A stretch of DNA of 64,000 nucleotides from the NCBI RefSeq assembly GCF_040703125.1, contig NZ_CP160035.1:3830001-3894000 (forward strand), in the 5' to 3' direction. The stretch is from Flavobacterium ovatum. GTDB taxonomy: Bacteria > Bacteroidota > Bacteroidia > Flavobacteriales > Flavobacteriaceae. Below, in pieces: positions 45,791-54,174 of this stretch. A program made the translations under genes and the position numbers. The notes under the pieces are model-generated. The model was given only the letters and a program-made list of their open reading frames with translations. It was not told the DNA's origin and ran no database searches. Within the stretch, counting starts at the first letter, position 1, and each line of letters opens with the position of its first letter.

Positions 45791-48232
45791 TTATTCATTT
45801 CCCTCTTTCGGAGTTATGAGTCGTTTTCGTTCCAAATAAATTCCGCCAATCAATAACCCAAAAATAAACACATAACTAATTAAGGTAATAACACTTCCTG
45901 TTTTGATGACTTGCGGCTCAAATTTAAATTCGATAGTATGTTTTCCTGGTGGAACCATCATTGCTCTAAGCACATAATTCACTGGAAAATGCTCGGTTAA
46001 TTCACCATCAACATATGCATTCCAGCCTTTTTCATAATATATTTCAGAGAAAACAGCTAAACCTTCTTTTTTTGTATCCGTAGTATATTTTAAATAATTG
46101 GGTTTATAGATATTCAATTGAATAGTTCCCGTGGTATCCAAATTTCTTTTTAAACGAGCATTTTTAAATTTATCCCCGTAGATTTGAATATTAAAAATAG
46201 CAGCCGATTTGGTGTTAAACTTCTCTAATGATTTCATTTCGTCATTTGCTTTATTCACTAGTATCACATCGTGAACAAACCAGGCGTTTCCATTGGCATT
46301 AGGGTTAATCGTTGGAAATTCCTTCCCTTCTTTATCGGTTTGAATAATGTATTTTACATTCAACATATCCAAAACCTCCATATTATTTTTGGAAATTTGG
46401 TAGTCAAATAATTGCTGTACCCTTCTTGGTTTAGCAGCATGATACCCGCCAATCGATTTATGAAAATAGGACGCTCTAGCGCTAGAGAAATTCCCATTAA
46501 CTTCAAACACTCTGAAGTGTGTAGTATCTTTTAGAATTTCAGTATCCGAAGGCGTTTCTTGAAAAGGAACAGCCACTTCTCTACCGCTAACGAAATCATT
46601 TCCATCGACATATCTTTTGTCTACAAAAAACAAATCAGAGACCATAAATAGACCTACTAAAATAATAGCGGTATTTTGAGCTAATTTGTTTTTGATAAAG
46701 AACCACAAAACAGCTGAAACTGCCACGATAAAGAAACCTGAACGCAATAAATCAGCACTATACATACTCATTCTGTCCGCTTTTAAGGCATCCACAAATT
46801 CGGGTCCATAAGATTGCATAAAATAAGCATCGCTACCTCCTGAAAAATGGAACATCTCTTTGCATAAAAACAAAATAACAACAAGGCCTAATGACAAAGC
46901 TCCCGCCTTAATCAATGCTTTTTGTTGTTCCGGTTTTTCCAAACCAAAAAACGATTGTAATCCCATAATAGCTAAAACAGGAAAACACAATTCTAAAATT
47001 ACTTGAATAGAAGATACGGCTCTAAATTTATTGTACATAGGTACAAAGTCAATAAAAAAGTCCGTTAAAAGGGGGAAGTTTTTACCCCAAGAAAGTATCA
47101 AAGCTACTATAGCTCCAGAGAGGAAAACGTATTTAATTTTTCGTTCATCAATAAATAAAGCTAAAATAGCCAAAAAGAAAACCACTATTCCAATATATGC
47201 TGGAGCAGCCACAATCGGTTGATCTCCCCAATAAGTAGGCATACCTGAAACAAAATCAGCTGCTTGATTTTCAGGAACTCCTTTAGAAAGCATAAAATCA
47301 TACATCTTGCTAGATGTCCCTACGTTTTCATTATTAGAACCTCCAAAAAGGCGTGGTGCAATCAAGTTAAAACTTTCTGACAAACCATAACTGTATTCTG
47401 TAATGTATTCTCTTGTAAGTGCACTTGAACCTGTATGAGCTGAACCGTCAGGATTGTACGTCAATTCGCTTTTTCCTCTAGTACTAAAACTTGCATATTC
47501 AGCTGTAGCTAACAAATTCGTGGCATTAGCCCCAATTCCTAAAACACCTGCAATTAACAATATTCCAAAGGATTGAAACAAGGTATTGGTTTCTTTATTT
47601 TTAATAGCCTGATAAGTAAAATAGCCTGACAATATCAGTAAGAAAATTAGAAGATAATAGGTCATTTGGAAGTGATTCGCATTAATTTCTAATGCGGTCG
47701 CAAACAAAGTAAGCAATCCACCAACAATATATTTATGACGGTAAACCAATAAAACCCCAGCAATAACTAGCGGCATATAGCCTATTGCATGTGCTTTAGC
47801 ATTGTGTCCAACGCCCAAAATAATAATCAGGTAAGTTGAAAAACCAAAAGCTATGGATCCTATAAAAGCTTTTAACGGGTCTATTTTTAAAACTAATAAC
47901 AAGCCATAAAAACCTAAAAAGTATAGAAATAAATAATCCGCAGGACGCGGTAAAAAACGAATTGCATCGTCAAGAGCTCCTATGTAGTCATGGGGGTATT
48001 TAGCCCCTAATTGATAGGTAGGCATCCCACCAAAAGCTGCGTCAGTCCAATAAGGTTCATGATGTTCTATTGCTCTAAAATCATTTTGCTCCTTGGCCAT
48101 ACCAGTATATTGAGCAATATCCGATTGAAAAATTTGTTTGCCTTGTAAAACAGGGTAAAAGTAAATGAGTGAAACAAGGACAAAACCAAAAACAGCAAGA
48201 GCGTGAGGGTAAAACTTATTAATAACTTTCAA
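45791..48232 (-). CDS. YfhO-family integral membrane protein
   Basis: An 813-residue polytopic membrane protein with roughly 13 helices, one at each end (ALAVFGFVLVSLIYFYPVLQ; VITLISYVFIFGLLIGGIYL). The long conserved first loop DIAQYTGMAKEQNDF..HHEPYWTDAAFGGMPTYQ is typical of Bacteroidota YfhO. A C-terminal extracytoplasmic beta domain (NYLKYTTDTKKEGLAVFSEI, YYEKGWNAYVDG) precedes the last helix. In Bacillus, YfhO adds sugar side chains to lipoteichoic acid through a GT-C-like mechanism; by analogy it may glycosylate a lipid-linked surface polymer. It is cotranscribed with a GT4 enzyme and a flippase. Confidence 0.92.
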   Translation of the reverse strand: MKVINKFYPHALAVFGFVLVSLIYFYPVLQGKQIFQSDIAQYTGMAKEQNDFRAIEHHEPYWTDAAFGGMPTYQLGAKYPHDYIGALDDAIRFLPRPADYLFLYFLGFYGLLLVLKIDPLKAFIGSIAFGFSTYLIIILGVGHNAKAHAIGYMPLVIAGVLLVYRHKYIVGGLLTLFATALEINANHFQMTYYLLIFLLILSGYFTYQAIKNKETNTLFQSFGILLIAGVLGIGANATNLLATAEYASFSTRGKSELTYNPDGSAHTGSSALTREYITEYSYGLSESFNLIAPRLFGGSNNENVGTSSKMYDFMLSKGVPENQAADFVSGMPTYWGDQPIVAAPAYIGIVVFFLAILALFIDERKIKYVFLSGAIVALILSWGKNFPLLTDFFIDFVPMYNKFRAVSSIQVILELCFPVLAIMGLQSFFGLEKPEQQKALIKAGALSLGLVVILFLCKEMFHFSGGSDAYFMQSYGPEFVDALKADRMSMYSADLLRSGFFIVAVSAVLWFFIKNKLAQNTAIILVGLFMVSDLFFVDKRYVDGNDFVSGREVAVPFQETPSDTEILKDTTHFRVFEVNGNFSSARASYFHKSIGGYHAAKPRRVQQLFDYQISKNNMEVLDMLNVKYIIQTDKEGKEFPTINPNANGNAWFVHDVILVNKANDEMKSLEKFNTKSAAIFNIQIYGDKFKNARLKRNLDTTGTIQLNIYKPNYLKYTTDTKKEGLAVFSEIYYEKGWNAYVDGELTEHFPVNYVLRAMMVPPGKHTIEFKFEPQVIKTGSVITLISYVFIFGLLIGGIYLERKRLITPKEGNE

Positions 48233-48281
48233 TTTTTAAGCGTTTTATAAAGGGTTAAATAGGACGTATTTGAGAGCAAAT

Positions 48282-48563
48282 TTAATCTATTTCTTCATAA
48301 TCCACATAATCCCCTACTTTTTTAGTTTCTTTAGGTTTTTTTGAGTCAGTAGGTTGATAGTAAATATCGCCACTAGATTGTGTTTTATTCCAAGAAGAGT
48401 CCTGCGCTTTTTGTTGGTTTTGTTCAAAGTTAGCACCTGCTTTTTCTACTACTTTTTTTAATACTAAAGGCAAAAATAATTTTACCAAAAATTTAAAAAC
48501 ATAGTAAAAAGCTATTATATAAAATAGTGTTCTTATAAAACCTATAAAAGAAGCTGTTTCCAT
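48282..48563 (-). CDS. DUF4834-family small membrane protein
   Basis: A 93-residue protein with one N-terminal hydrophobic stretch (IGFIRTLFYIIAFYYVFKFLVKLFLPLVL) and a soluble Gln/Lys-rich tail (GDIYYQPTDSKKPKETKKVG) ending in an acidic segment. It fits DUF4834, known from Bacteroidota, of unknown function. It is the first gene of the YfhO-GT4-flippase unit, 49 bp upstream of yfhO. A TAATTTTG box lies at 48588-48581. Confidence 0.82.
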   Translation of the reverse strand: METASFIGFIRTLFYIIAFYYVFKFLVKLFLPLVLKKVVEKAGANFEQNQQKAQDSSWNKTQSSGDIYYQPTDSKKPKETKKVGDYVDYEEID

Positions 48564-48580
48564 AATCGATTATTTTTTTA

Positions 48581-48588
48581 CAAAATTA
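48581..48588 (-). promoter_or_regulatory. -7 element for the DUF4834-YfhO operon
   Basis: TAATTTTG on the minus strand, 18 bp before the start codon. Confidence 0.45.
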
Positions 48589-48643
48589 ACAAATCCTACG
48601 GTCAAAATTAAACTATGATTCTTAAATTAATAATAAAATATAG

Positions 48644-48651
48644 TACATTTG
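48644..48651 (+). promoter_or_regulatory. -7 element for the outer-membrane barrel gene
   Basis: TACATTTG fits TAnnTTTG and lies 37 bp before the ATG at 48689. Confidence 0.5.
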
Positions 48652-48688
48652 AAAAGCACAACGCTTGTAAATCCTAAAAAACAACATT

Positions 48689-49621
48689 ATGTACCATTTC
48701 AAAACTGCAATCCTGATTGCTTTTCTACTGGCTCCATTTGTTCAGTACGCACAACATACTGATGAAATAAACTCCAATAGACCGGGTGAAACCATGTCCG
48801 CTTTTGCTGTTGGGAAGTCTGTCTTTCAAGTAGAATCTGGAATTTTCGGTATAAAAGAAAACCATAGTTTACTCAACTATGACACCAATGGTTTTGGACT
48901 AGACTTGACTTTTCGAATGGGTCTGTTTCACGAACAACTTGAATTCATTGCTGATTTACAATACCAATACCAAAATGTTGTAGATCATACCATTCAGTAT
49001 AATAAATCTGCTTTAAAGCAAACTATTTTGGGAGCTAAGTTCTTAATTTATGATCCTTTCAAGGGGTATGATGAGAAAGTCAATGTATATAGCTGGAAAG
49101 CCAATCATTCTTTTAATTGGCACCAATTAATTCCGGCAGTCTCCCTTTTTGCAGGAGCCAATATTATATCTTCCAATAATCCCTATTATTTTTCACCTGA
49201 TGCAGCCATTTCACCTAAAATAATGCTGATTACCCAAAACCATTTAGGAGACGGAAGATGGGTTTTAGTATCTAATATTATTTCTGATTATATTTTGACC
49301 GATTATCCTAGTTATGGTTATGTTTTAACGCTAACTAGAGGATTTAACGAAAAATGGTCGGGATTTATTGAAAATCAAGGCTACAAAAGCGACTTTTATA
49401 GTGACGCTATCGTACGTGGTGGAGCAGCTTATCTAGTTAATAAAAGCCTGCAAATCGATGCTTCCATAAGCAGCAGTTTAAAAACAACTCCTTCCATTTT
49501 ATACGGCGGAATTGGTTTTTCTTGGAGATATGATGCCAACTATAAAGATGTTATAATTGATTTAGACAACGGCGATTCAAAAAAAGCAGTTCGAAAAGCA
49601 AAAAAAGTTAAGAAAGGATAA
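48689..49621 (+). CDS. outer-membrane beta-barrel protein (transporter-like)
   Basis: A 310-residue protein with a signal peptide (MYHFKTAILIAFLLAPFVQY, cleaved near AQ). It has alternating aromatic/hydrophobic strands such as FGLDLTFRMGLFHEQLEFIA and GYVLTLTRGFNEKWSGFIEN. The N-terminal INSNRPGETMSAFAVGKSVF is typical of the MetA-pathway-type outer-membrane transporter family. The C-terminal tail is Lys-rich (KKAVRKAKKVKKG) and unusual for a barrel that normally ends in an aromatic residue. It is followed after 23 bp by a GNAT-like gene. Transport substrate unknown. Confidence 0.82.
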   Translation: MYHFKTAILIAFLLAPFVQYAQHTDEINSNRPGETMSAFAVGKSVFQVESGIFGIKENHSLLNYDTNGFGLDLTFRMGLFHEQLEFIADLQYQYQNVVDHTIQYNKSALKQTILGAKFLIYDPFKGYDEKVNVYSWKANHSFNWHQLIPAVSLFAGANIISSNNPYYFSPDAAISPKIMLITQNHLGDGRWVLVSNIISDYILTDYPSYGYVLTLTRGFNEKWSGFIENQGYKSDFYSDAIVRGGAAYLVNKSLQIDASISSSLKTTPSILYGGIGFSWRYDANYKDVIIDLDNGDSKKAVRKAKKVKKG

Positions 49622-49644
49622 TTCAAAATTTACTACATATACCA

Positions 49645-50763
49645 ATGATTACCATACAAGAAGCAAAAACTAAAAAAGAATTAACCGCTTATATTAAATT
49701 TCCGTTTGAACTTTACAAAGACAATGATTTTTGGGTTCCGCCCATCATTGCAGACGAATTAGATACTTTTGACAAAACCACAAACCCCGCATTTGATAAT
49801 GCCGAGGCTTATTTTTATGTGGCATATCAAAATAACAAAATAGTTGGTCGTATTGCAGCCATCATCAATTGGGAAGAAGTCAACAACCAACAAAAAAAGA
49901 AAGTCCGTTTTGGTTGGTTTGACGTCATTGATGATATCGAAATCACCAAAGCTTTACTCGAAAAGGTGTATGAACTCGGTCGCAAAAACGATCTAGAATA
50001 CGCTGAAGGCCCAATGGGATTTTCTAACCTTGACAAAGTAGGCGTACTTACCGAAGGTTTTGACCAATTGGGAACCATGGTTACTTGGTACAATCACCCT
50101 TACTACCCTACTCATTTTGAAAAATTGGGCTACGTAATGGAAAAGGAATATATAGAAAGTAAATTCCCTTTCAAAAACGTAAAACTAGAGTATTTTGACA
50201 AAGCACAAGAATTAATCAAAAGAAGGTACCAACTCAAAGAGTTGAATTTTAAGAGAACCAAAGATGTCTTACCGTATGTCGATAAGATGTTTGATTTATT
50301 CAATGCTTCTTACGCTAATTTGTCTTCTTTTGTTCCCATCACTGATGTTCAAAAAGAATATTTCAAGAAAAAATACCTCAACTTCATTAATCCAGAATAC
50401 ATCAAATTTGTAGAAGATAAAGACCAGAATTTAGTAGCCTTTGCAATTGTGATGCCCAGCTTTTCTAAAGCTTTACAGAAAGCCAATGGTAAACTATTCC
50501 CTTTTGGATTTTATCATTTATTGAATGCGAGAAACAACAGTAAAGACGTGACTTTTTACTTGATTGGCGTACATCCAGATTATCAAAGTAAAGGAGCACA
50601 CGCAATTATTTTCAAAGAATACCATACCACTTTTACAGAAAAAGGCATTCAAAACTGCATCCGAACTCCTGAATTAGCAGACAATCACGCCATTCACGCT
50701 ATTTGGAAAAACTTCGACCCAAAAATCACTTGCCGAAGAAAAACCTTTAGAAAAGACCTTTAG
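49645..50763 (+). CDS. GNAT-fold protein, two-domain
   Basis: A 372-residue cytosolic protein. The N-terminal half (DNDFWVPPIIADELDTFD, EAYFYVAYQNNKIVGRIAAI) and the C-terminal half (TFYLIGVHPDYQSKGAHAII, with an acetyl-CoA-loop-like Q-x-K-G-A) both look like GNAT acyltransferase fragments. The middle holds NLDKVGVLTEGFDQLGTMVT. The family is widespread in Bacteroidota and has no firm substrate; some annotations as GTP cyclohydrolase are not supported by anything I see. It is probably cotranscribed with the barrel gene. Confidence 0.82.
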   Translation: MITIQEAKTKKELTAYIKFPFELYKDNDFWVPPIIADELDTFDKTTNPAFDNAEAYFYVAYQNNKIVGRIAAIINWEEVNNQQKKKVRFGWFDVIDDIEITKALLEKVYELGRKNDLEYAEGPMGFSNLDKVGVLTEGFDQLGTMVTWYNHPYYPTHFEKLGYVMEKEYIESKFPFKNVKLEYFDKAQELIKRRYQLKELNFKRTKDVLPYVDKMFDLFNASYANLSSFVPITDVQKEYFKKKYLNFINPEYIKFVEDKDQNLVAFAIVMPSFSKALQKANGKLFPFGFYHLLNARNNSKDVTFYLIGVHPDYQSKGAHAIIFKEYHTTFTEKGIQNCIRTPELADNHAIHAIWKNFDPKITCRRKTFRKDL

Positions 50764-50802
50764 AAAAGGTAGCAGTGTTCCGTTTTTAGCATTAAGTATA
50801 AA

Positions 50803-50832
50803 AAAATCCATTAGCAAAAGCTAATGGATTTT
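50803..50832. terminator. bidirectional terminator
   Basis: A perfect 13-bp stem AAAATCCATTAGC (50803-50815) with its complement (50820-50832) and loop AAAA, between the convergent GNAT gene and lipoprotein gene. Confidence 0.88.
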
Positions 50833-50854
50833 CTATTTACGTTTATTTTGAAAA

Positions 50855-51325
50855 TTATTCTTTGCAATCAATTTTAGTGTAAATTACATTTCCGTCAAAC
50901 TTAAGTTTGCTTTTATCTTTAAACGCTACTTTTCCGTTCATTTCTACAAAATCACCGTGACCTTCAACAAGCGTATTCGAATCTTTTTTAAGAAAAGCCA
51001 ATTCTCTTATTGAAGTTTTCCCTTCGGACTGAAAAGTATAATCAGCAAAAATAGTATCGCCTTTTACATTTCCTAAAATAGTTCCAAAACTTTTATCTTT
51101 TTGAGCATAAGAATAATCTAATTCACCCGTAAATTCGTTTATGCTATTCACATCAACTGTTAGCGTAATGGTGTCTTTTTCTATTATAGCTTGGTAACAT
51201 TCTTTGGTGGTTGTTTCCATGGGAGCTGCTACTACAGGAACAACTACATCCTCTTTTTTATTTTTCATACAAGAGGACAAAACAGCTATTATAATAACAT
51301 TACAAAACAAGTATACAGTTTTCAT
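50855..51325 (-). CDS. lipoprotein of unknown function
   Basis: A 156-residue lipoprotein: signal MKTVYLFCNVIIIAVLSSC with lipidated Cys19 followed by MKNKK. The mature part is a small beta-rich domain (ITLTVDVNSINEFTGELDYS, KSFGTILGNVKGDTIFADYT) resembling extracytoplasmic beta-sandwich lipoproteins of Flavobacteriia. I do not recognise a specific family. It is monocistronic, with a TAACTTTG box at 51362-51355 and a terminator downstream. Confidence 0.82.
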   Translation of the reverse strand: MKTVYLFCNVIIIAVLSSCMKNKKEDVVVPVVAAPMETTTKECYQAIIEKDTITLTVDVNSINEFTGELDYSYAQKDKSFGTILGNVKGDTIFADYTFQSEGKTSIRELAFLKKDSNTLVEGHGDFVEMNGKVAFKDKSKLKFDGNVIYTKIDCKE

Positions 51326-51373
51326 AGTTCTTTTATTTATGATTTATATACTGGCAAAGTTATTTATAAACTA

Positions 51374-51404
51374 CAAAAGCCATTCATACAATGAATGGCT
51401 TTTG
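51374..51404 (-). terminator. terminator after alpha-oxoamine synthase gene
   Basis: A perfect 14-bp stem (51374-51387 with 51391-51404) and a 3-nt loop, 41 bp past the stop at 51445. It also lies just upstream of the lipoprotein promoter. Confidence 0.82.
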
Positions 51405-51444
51405 TTATAAAATTCCCATTAAGAGAATCTAAGATCTTAGAATA

Positions 51445-52707
51445 CTAAGCGTCTAAATCAACTTTAGTTTTGCTAGCAATCTCTTTATAAGTACCGTTTA
51501 CTAATTTCTCACGAATCGCTTCAAAAGCAGTCAATGTTTCGTCAATATCAGACAAAGAGTGAGATGATGTTGGAATAACACGCAATAAGATAATTCCTTT
51601 TGGAATCACTGGATAGATTACAATCGAAAGAAAGATACCGTAGTTCTCTCTCAAATCATTCACCATTACCATTGCTTCAGGAACACTACCTTCAAGGTAA
51701 ACTGGTGTAACACAAGTGTTAGTATCACCAATATTGAATCCTTTAGTTTTCAATCCGTTTTGCAAAGCATTTACGTTTTCCCAAAGTTTGTCTTTCAATT
51801 CTGGGTGGTTACGCAATAACTCCAAACGTTTCAAAGAACCGATTGTTTGAATCATTGGCAAAGCTTTTGCAAACATTTGCGAACGCAAATTGTATTTTAG
51901 GTAATCAATAATTTCTTTATCGGCAGCAACAAAAGCACCAATATTAGCCATCGATTTTGCAAACGTAGAGAAGTAAACATCAATTTCATCTTGAACACCT
52001 TGCTCCTCACCTGCTCCAGCACCTGTTTCACCAAGTGTACCAAAACCGTGTGCATCATCAACCAATAAACGGAAATTGTATTTTTGCTTCATCGCAACAA
52101 TTTCTTTCAACTTTCCTTGTTGACCACGCATTCCAAAAACACCTTCCGTAATAAAAAGAATTCCACCACCTGTTTCCTTGGCTATTTTAGTAGCACGTTG
52201 CAAGTTTTTCTCCATACTTTCAATGTCATTGTGTTTGTATGTAAAACGTTTTCCGCTATGTAAACGAACCCCATCAATAATACAAGCATGACCATCAACA
52301 TCATACACAATTACGTCATTTCTAGTCACCAAAGCGTCAATAATAGACACCATTCCTTGGTACCCAAAATTCAACAAATAAGCCGATTCTTTCATTACAA
52401 AAGCAGCCAATTCATTCTCCAATTGCTCATGATATTTAGTGTGACCACTCATCATACGAGCTCCCATTGGGGCAGCTGCACCATATTCCAAAGCTGCATC
52501 TGCATCCGCTTTACGAACTTCAGGATGATTTGCAAGACCTAAATAGTCATTCAAACTCCAGTTCAAAACCTCTTTCCCTTGAAACTTCATTCTCGGTCCT
52601 AAATCACCTTCTAATTTTGGAAATACAAAGTAACCCTCTGCTTGAGAAGCCCATTTTCCTAAAGGACCTTTATTGTTTTGAATTCTTTCGAATAAATCTT
52701 TTACCAT
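51445..52707 (-). CDS. alpha-oxoamine synthase-family PLP enzyme (serine palmitoyltransferase or KBL-like)
   Basis: 420 residues from the ATG at 52707 (MVKDLFERIQNNKGPLGKWA), preferred to the ATG 39 bp upstream because MVKDLFERI aligns with the family start. The fold-type I PLP signatures are complete: VLNWSLNDYLGLANHPEV, the substrate loop HTKYHEQLE, RLLVDDAHGFGTLG (Asp217, His220) and the Schiff-base Lys251 in FSTFAKSMANIGAF. The family joins an amino acid to an acyl-CoA with loss of CO2. In Bacteroidota, relatives make sphingolipid or sulfonolipid (capnine) precursors from serine or cysteate. The substrate here is not determined by sequence. A TATTTTTG box lies at 52751-52744. Confidence 0.9.
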   Translation of the reverse strand: MVKDLFERIQNNKGPLGKWASQAEGYFVFPKLEGDLGPRMKFQGKEVLNWSLNDYLGLANHPEVRKADADAALEYGAAAPMGARMMSGHTKYHEQLENELAAFVMKESAYLLNFGYQGMVSIIDALVTRNDVIVYDVDGHACIIDGVRLHSGKRFTYKHNDIESMEKNLQRATKIAKETGGGILFITEGVFGMRGQQGKLKEIVAMKQKYNFRLLVDDAHGFGTLGETGAGAGEEQGVQDEIDVYFSTFAKSMANIGAFVAADKEIIDYLKYNLRSQMFAKALPMIQTIGSLKRLELLRNHPELKDKLWENVNALQNGLKTKGFNIGDTNTCVTPVYLEGSVPEAMVMVNDLRENYGIFLSIVIYPVIPKGIILLRVIPTSSHSLSDIDETLTAFEAIREKLVNGTYKEIASKTKVDLDA

Positions 52708-52743
52708 AATATATCTAGTAATAATTTTAATTTTAAGCGTTTG

Positions 52744-52751
52744 CAAAAATA
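52744..52751 (-). promoter_or_regulatory. -7 element for alpha-oxoamine synthase gene
   Basis: TATTTTTG fits TAnnTTTG; a TTG lies 25 nt upstream, slightly longer than consensus. Confidence 0.45.
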
Positions 52752-52795
52752 ATTATTTATATTTTATAAAGGTATCCAAATCAAAATTATTTTTC

Positions 52796-52911
52796 AGGAG
52801 CTATTCCCAGCTATCCGCTCTATCTTTTATTATCCTGAATTTAGTTCAAAATCCTGAACTAAATTCAGGATAAAAAAGGATGCCACTCCTATCTGGGCTA
52901 GGGCTTTTTGG
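52796..52911. repeat. structured palindromic intergenic element, copy 2 (Flavo-1-like?)
   Basis: It begins AGGAGCTATTCCCAGCTATC and ends TCTGGGCTAGGGCT, enclosing a perfect 17-bp hairpin (52832-52848 with 52855-52871, 6-nt loop). The flanks can pair again: CCCAG (52806-52810) with CTGGG (52893-52897), and ATCC before the hairpin with GGAT after it. Read on the other strand, its edges resemble those of the element at 18377-18517. The form fits repeated structured elements of Flavobacterium, possibly Rfam Flavo-1, not verified. Confidence 0.6.
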
Positions 52912-53005
52912 GGCTGAAAGATGAGTTGTTATAAAAAAGACCTCATAAAATAATTTTGAGTATTTATCAGCTGTACTTTACTAGTAACACAATTCAATGT
53001 ATTAA

Positions 53006-53235
53006 GGAAAGGACTTAAAAACTCTAGAATTTTACAATTTTTTACTTAACAGTAATGACTTCACATCTGAACTTGGAAAAAAATCCATGTTAGCAGGTCG
53101 ATTAGAAACTGAATTAATTAGTTATCTTATTCGGCAAAATGTTCGAAGAAATTTTTCATTCTCTTCTTAGGCACCCTTATTAAGATTGGGAGACGAAATA
53201 GCTTATTTTACAACAATCTGTAAATATCGTTTATG
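53006..53235 (+). pseudogene. remnant of a small coding sequence
   Basis: A frame open from 53006 to a TAG at 53168 encodes NFLLNSNDFTSELGKKSMLA and GRLETELISYLIRQNVRRNF, which look protein-like (amphipathic helices). The same frame continues after the stop with APLLRLGDEIAYFTTICKYRL before TGA TGA. There is no good start. I read it as a decayed gene, family unknown. The surrounding 52912-53790 region holds no intact ORF. Confidence 0.3.
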
Positions 53236-53422
53236 ATGATTTACAAACAAAGGAATTAATTAACTCATAATTTATATGCTCTATTTGTAGATAAGATAAA
53301 TAAAACTATTCTTCCTAATATATAATTTATTAGACACTGACTTAATTACACATTGTGATTATGCATATCAATTAAATACAAATCTGATCAATATAGCTAA
53401 TATAATAAAAGTAAAAACTTGA

Positions 53423-53475
53423 CTCGATCTAGTGCTTACTTCGTATCAATCTACCTGGTGCTCGCTTGCATCGAG
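53423..53475. repeat. imperfect inverted repeat in gene-poor region
   Basis: CTCGAT (53423-53428) and ATCGAG (53470-53475) flank two similar stretches, CTAGTGCTTACTTCG and CTGGTGCTCGCTTGC, so the interior is a degenerate direct repeat. Confidence 0.35.
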
Positions 53476-53547
53476 TACCTGCTTACCTATAAAAAAAAGA
53501 GCATAAAACACAACTCATTTACAAATAAGTAATGATGTAGCTTGTGT

Positions 53548-53571
53548 GATTGCTTCGTTCCTCGCAAAGAC
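53548..53571. repeat. degenerate copy of the widespread GAGGAACGAAGCAATC repeat
   Basis: GATTGCTTCGTTCCTCGCAA followed by AGAC is the complement of the GTC(A)TTGCGAGGAACGAAGC-type dispersed palindromic repeat seen in many bacterial genomes. Only one half-element is recognisable here. Confidence 0.5.
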
Positions 53572-53790
53572 TTTATCGATTTTGCTTGCATACAACTTAT
53601 TATGAGTTTACATTTCTTACTATGGATTAAAAAAATCAGTTACAGAATTTCTTTTGTGACTTTGTAAGCAATCACAAGTTTTTGTACCTTTTGTGTTAAA
53701 AATATTCAGTGTATTTCCGTAAAAAAACTAACTCTACTTTTATTTACCAAACATATATATGCCTTAAATGTTTAAAACACTCAGGAATAT

Positions 53791-54174
53791 CTACAAAACC
53801 AAATCATCAAACAATCGCTGAGCCGTTTGTTCCAAATCATCACATAAACCAGGATGTGGTCTTGATGTTTGAATTACAGAACTACGCAAAGCCGTCAACC
53901 AACGAAAGCGCGACGGAATATCCATCAAAGCAATTGGCCCACCATCTTTGGTTCCTTGTCCTACTTTTTCAAAGGCAAAAATATTTGCTTGAATTTGATC
54001 CACATCAGCTTCTGCAGATAAGGACAGAATTTTTTCAACAGGAACTTTGTGCAACACTTTTATAAATTTGGCTTTTTTACAAAAAAGAATAATCCCTACA
54101 TTGAGGAATTCTTCGCGTTCTACCCTAGGCACAACCCGAATTACGGCGTACTCATATAAGTTTTTCTCTTGCAT
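53791..54174 (-). CDS. DUF3037 protein
   Basis: A 127-residue cytosolic protein. The conserved block YAVIRVVPRVEREEFLNVGI (positions about 8-27) and CDDLEQTAQRLFDDLVL at the end match DUF3037, whose function is unknown. It overlaps the HipA-like kinase gene by 23 bp on the same strand and is its usual neighbour. I infer that the pair acts together, perhaps as kinase and target or antitoxin-like partner. No DNA-binding motif is seen, unlike HipB. Confidence 0.9.
   Translation of the reverse strand: MQEKNLYEYAVIRVVPRVEREEFLNVGIILFCKKAKFIKVLHKVPVEKILSLSAEADVDQIQANIFAFEKVGQGTKDGGPIALMDIPSRFRWLTALRSSVIQTSRPHPGLCDDLEQTAQRLFDDLVL

Noticed and set aside
53709..54065. Plus-strand ORF of 118 residues opposite the DUF3037 gene
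   Set aside because: It is antisense to a recognised family member and has no motif or promoter.
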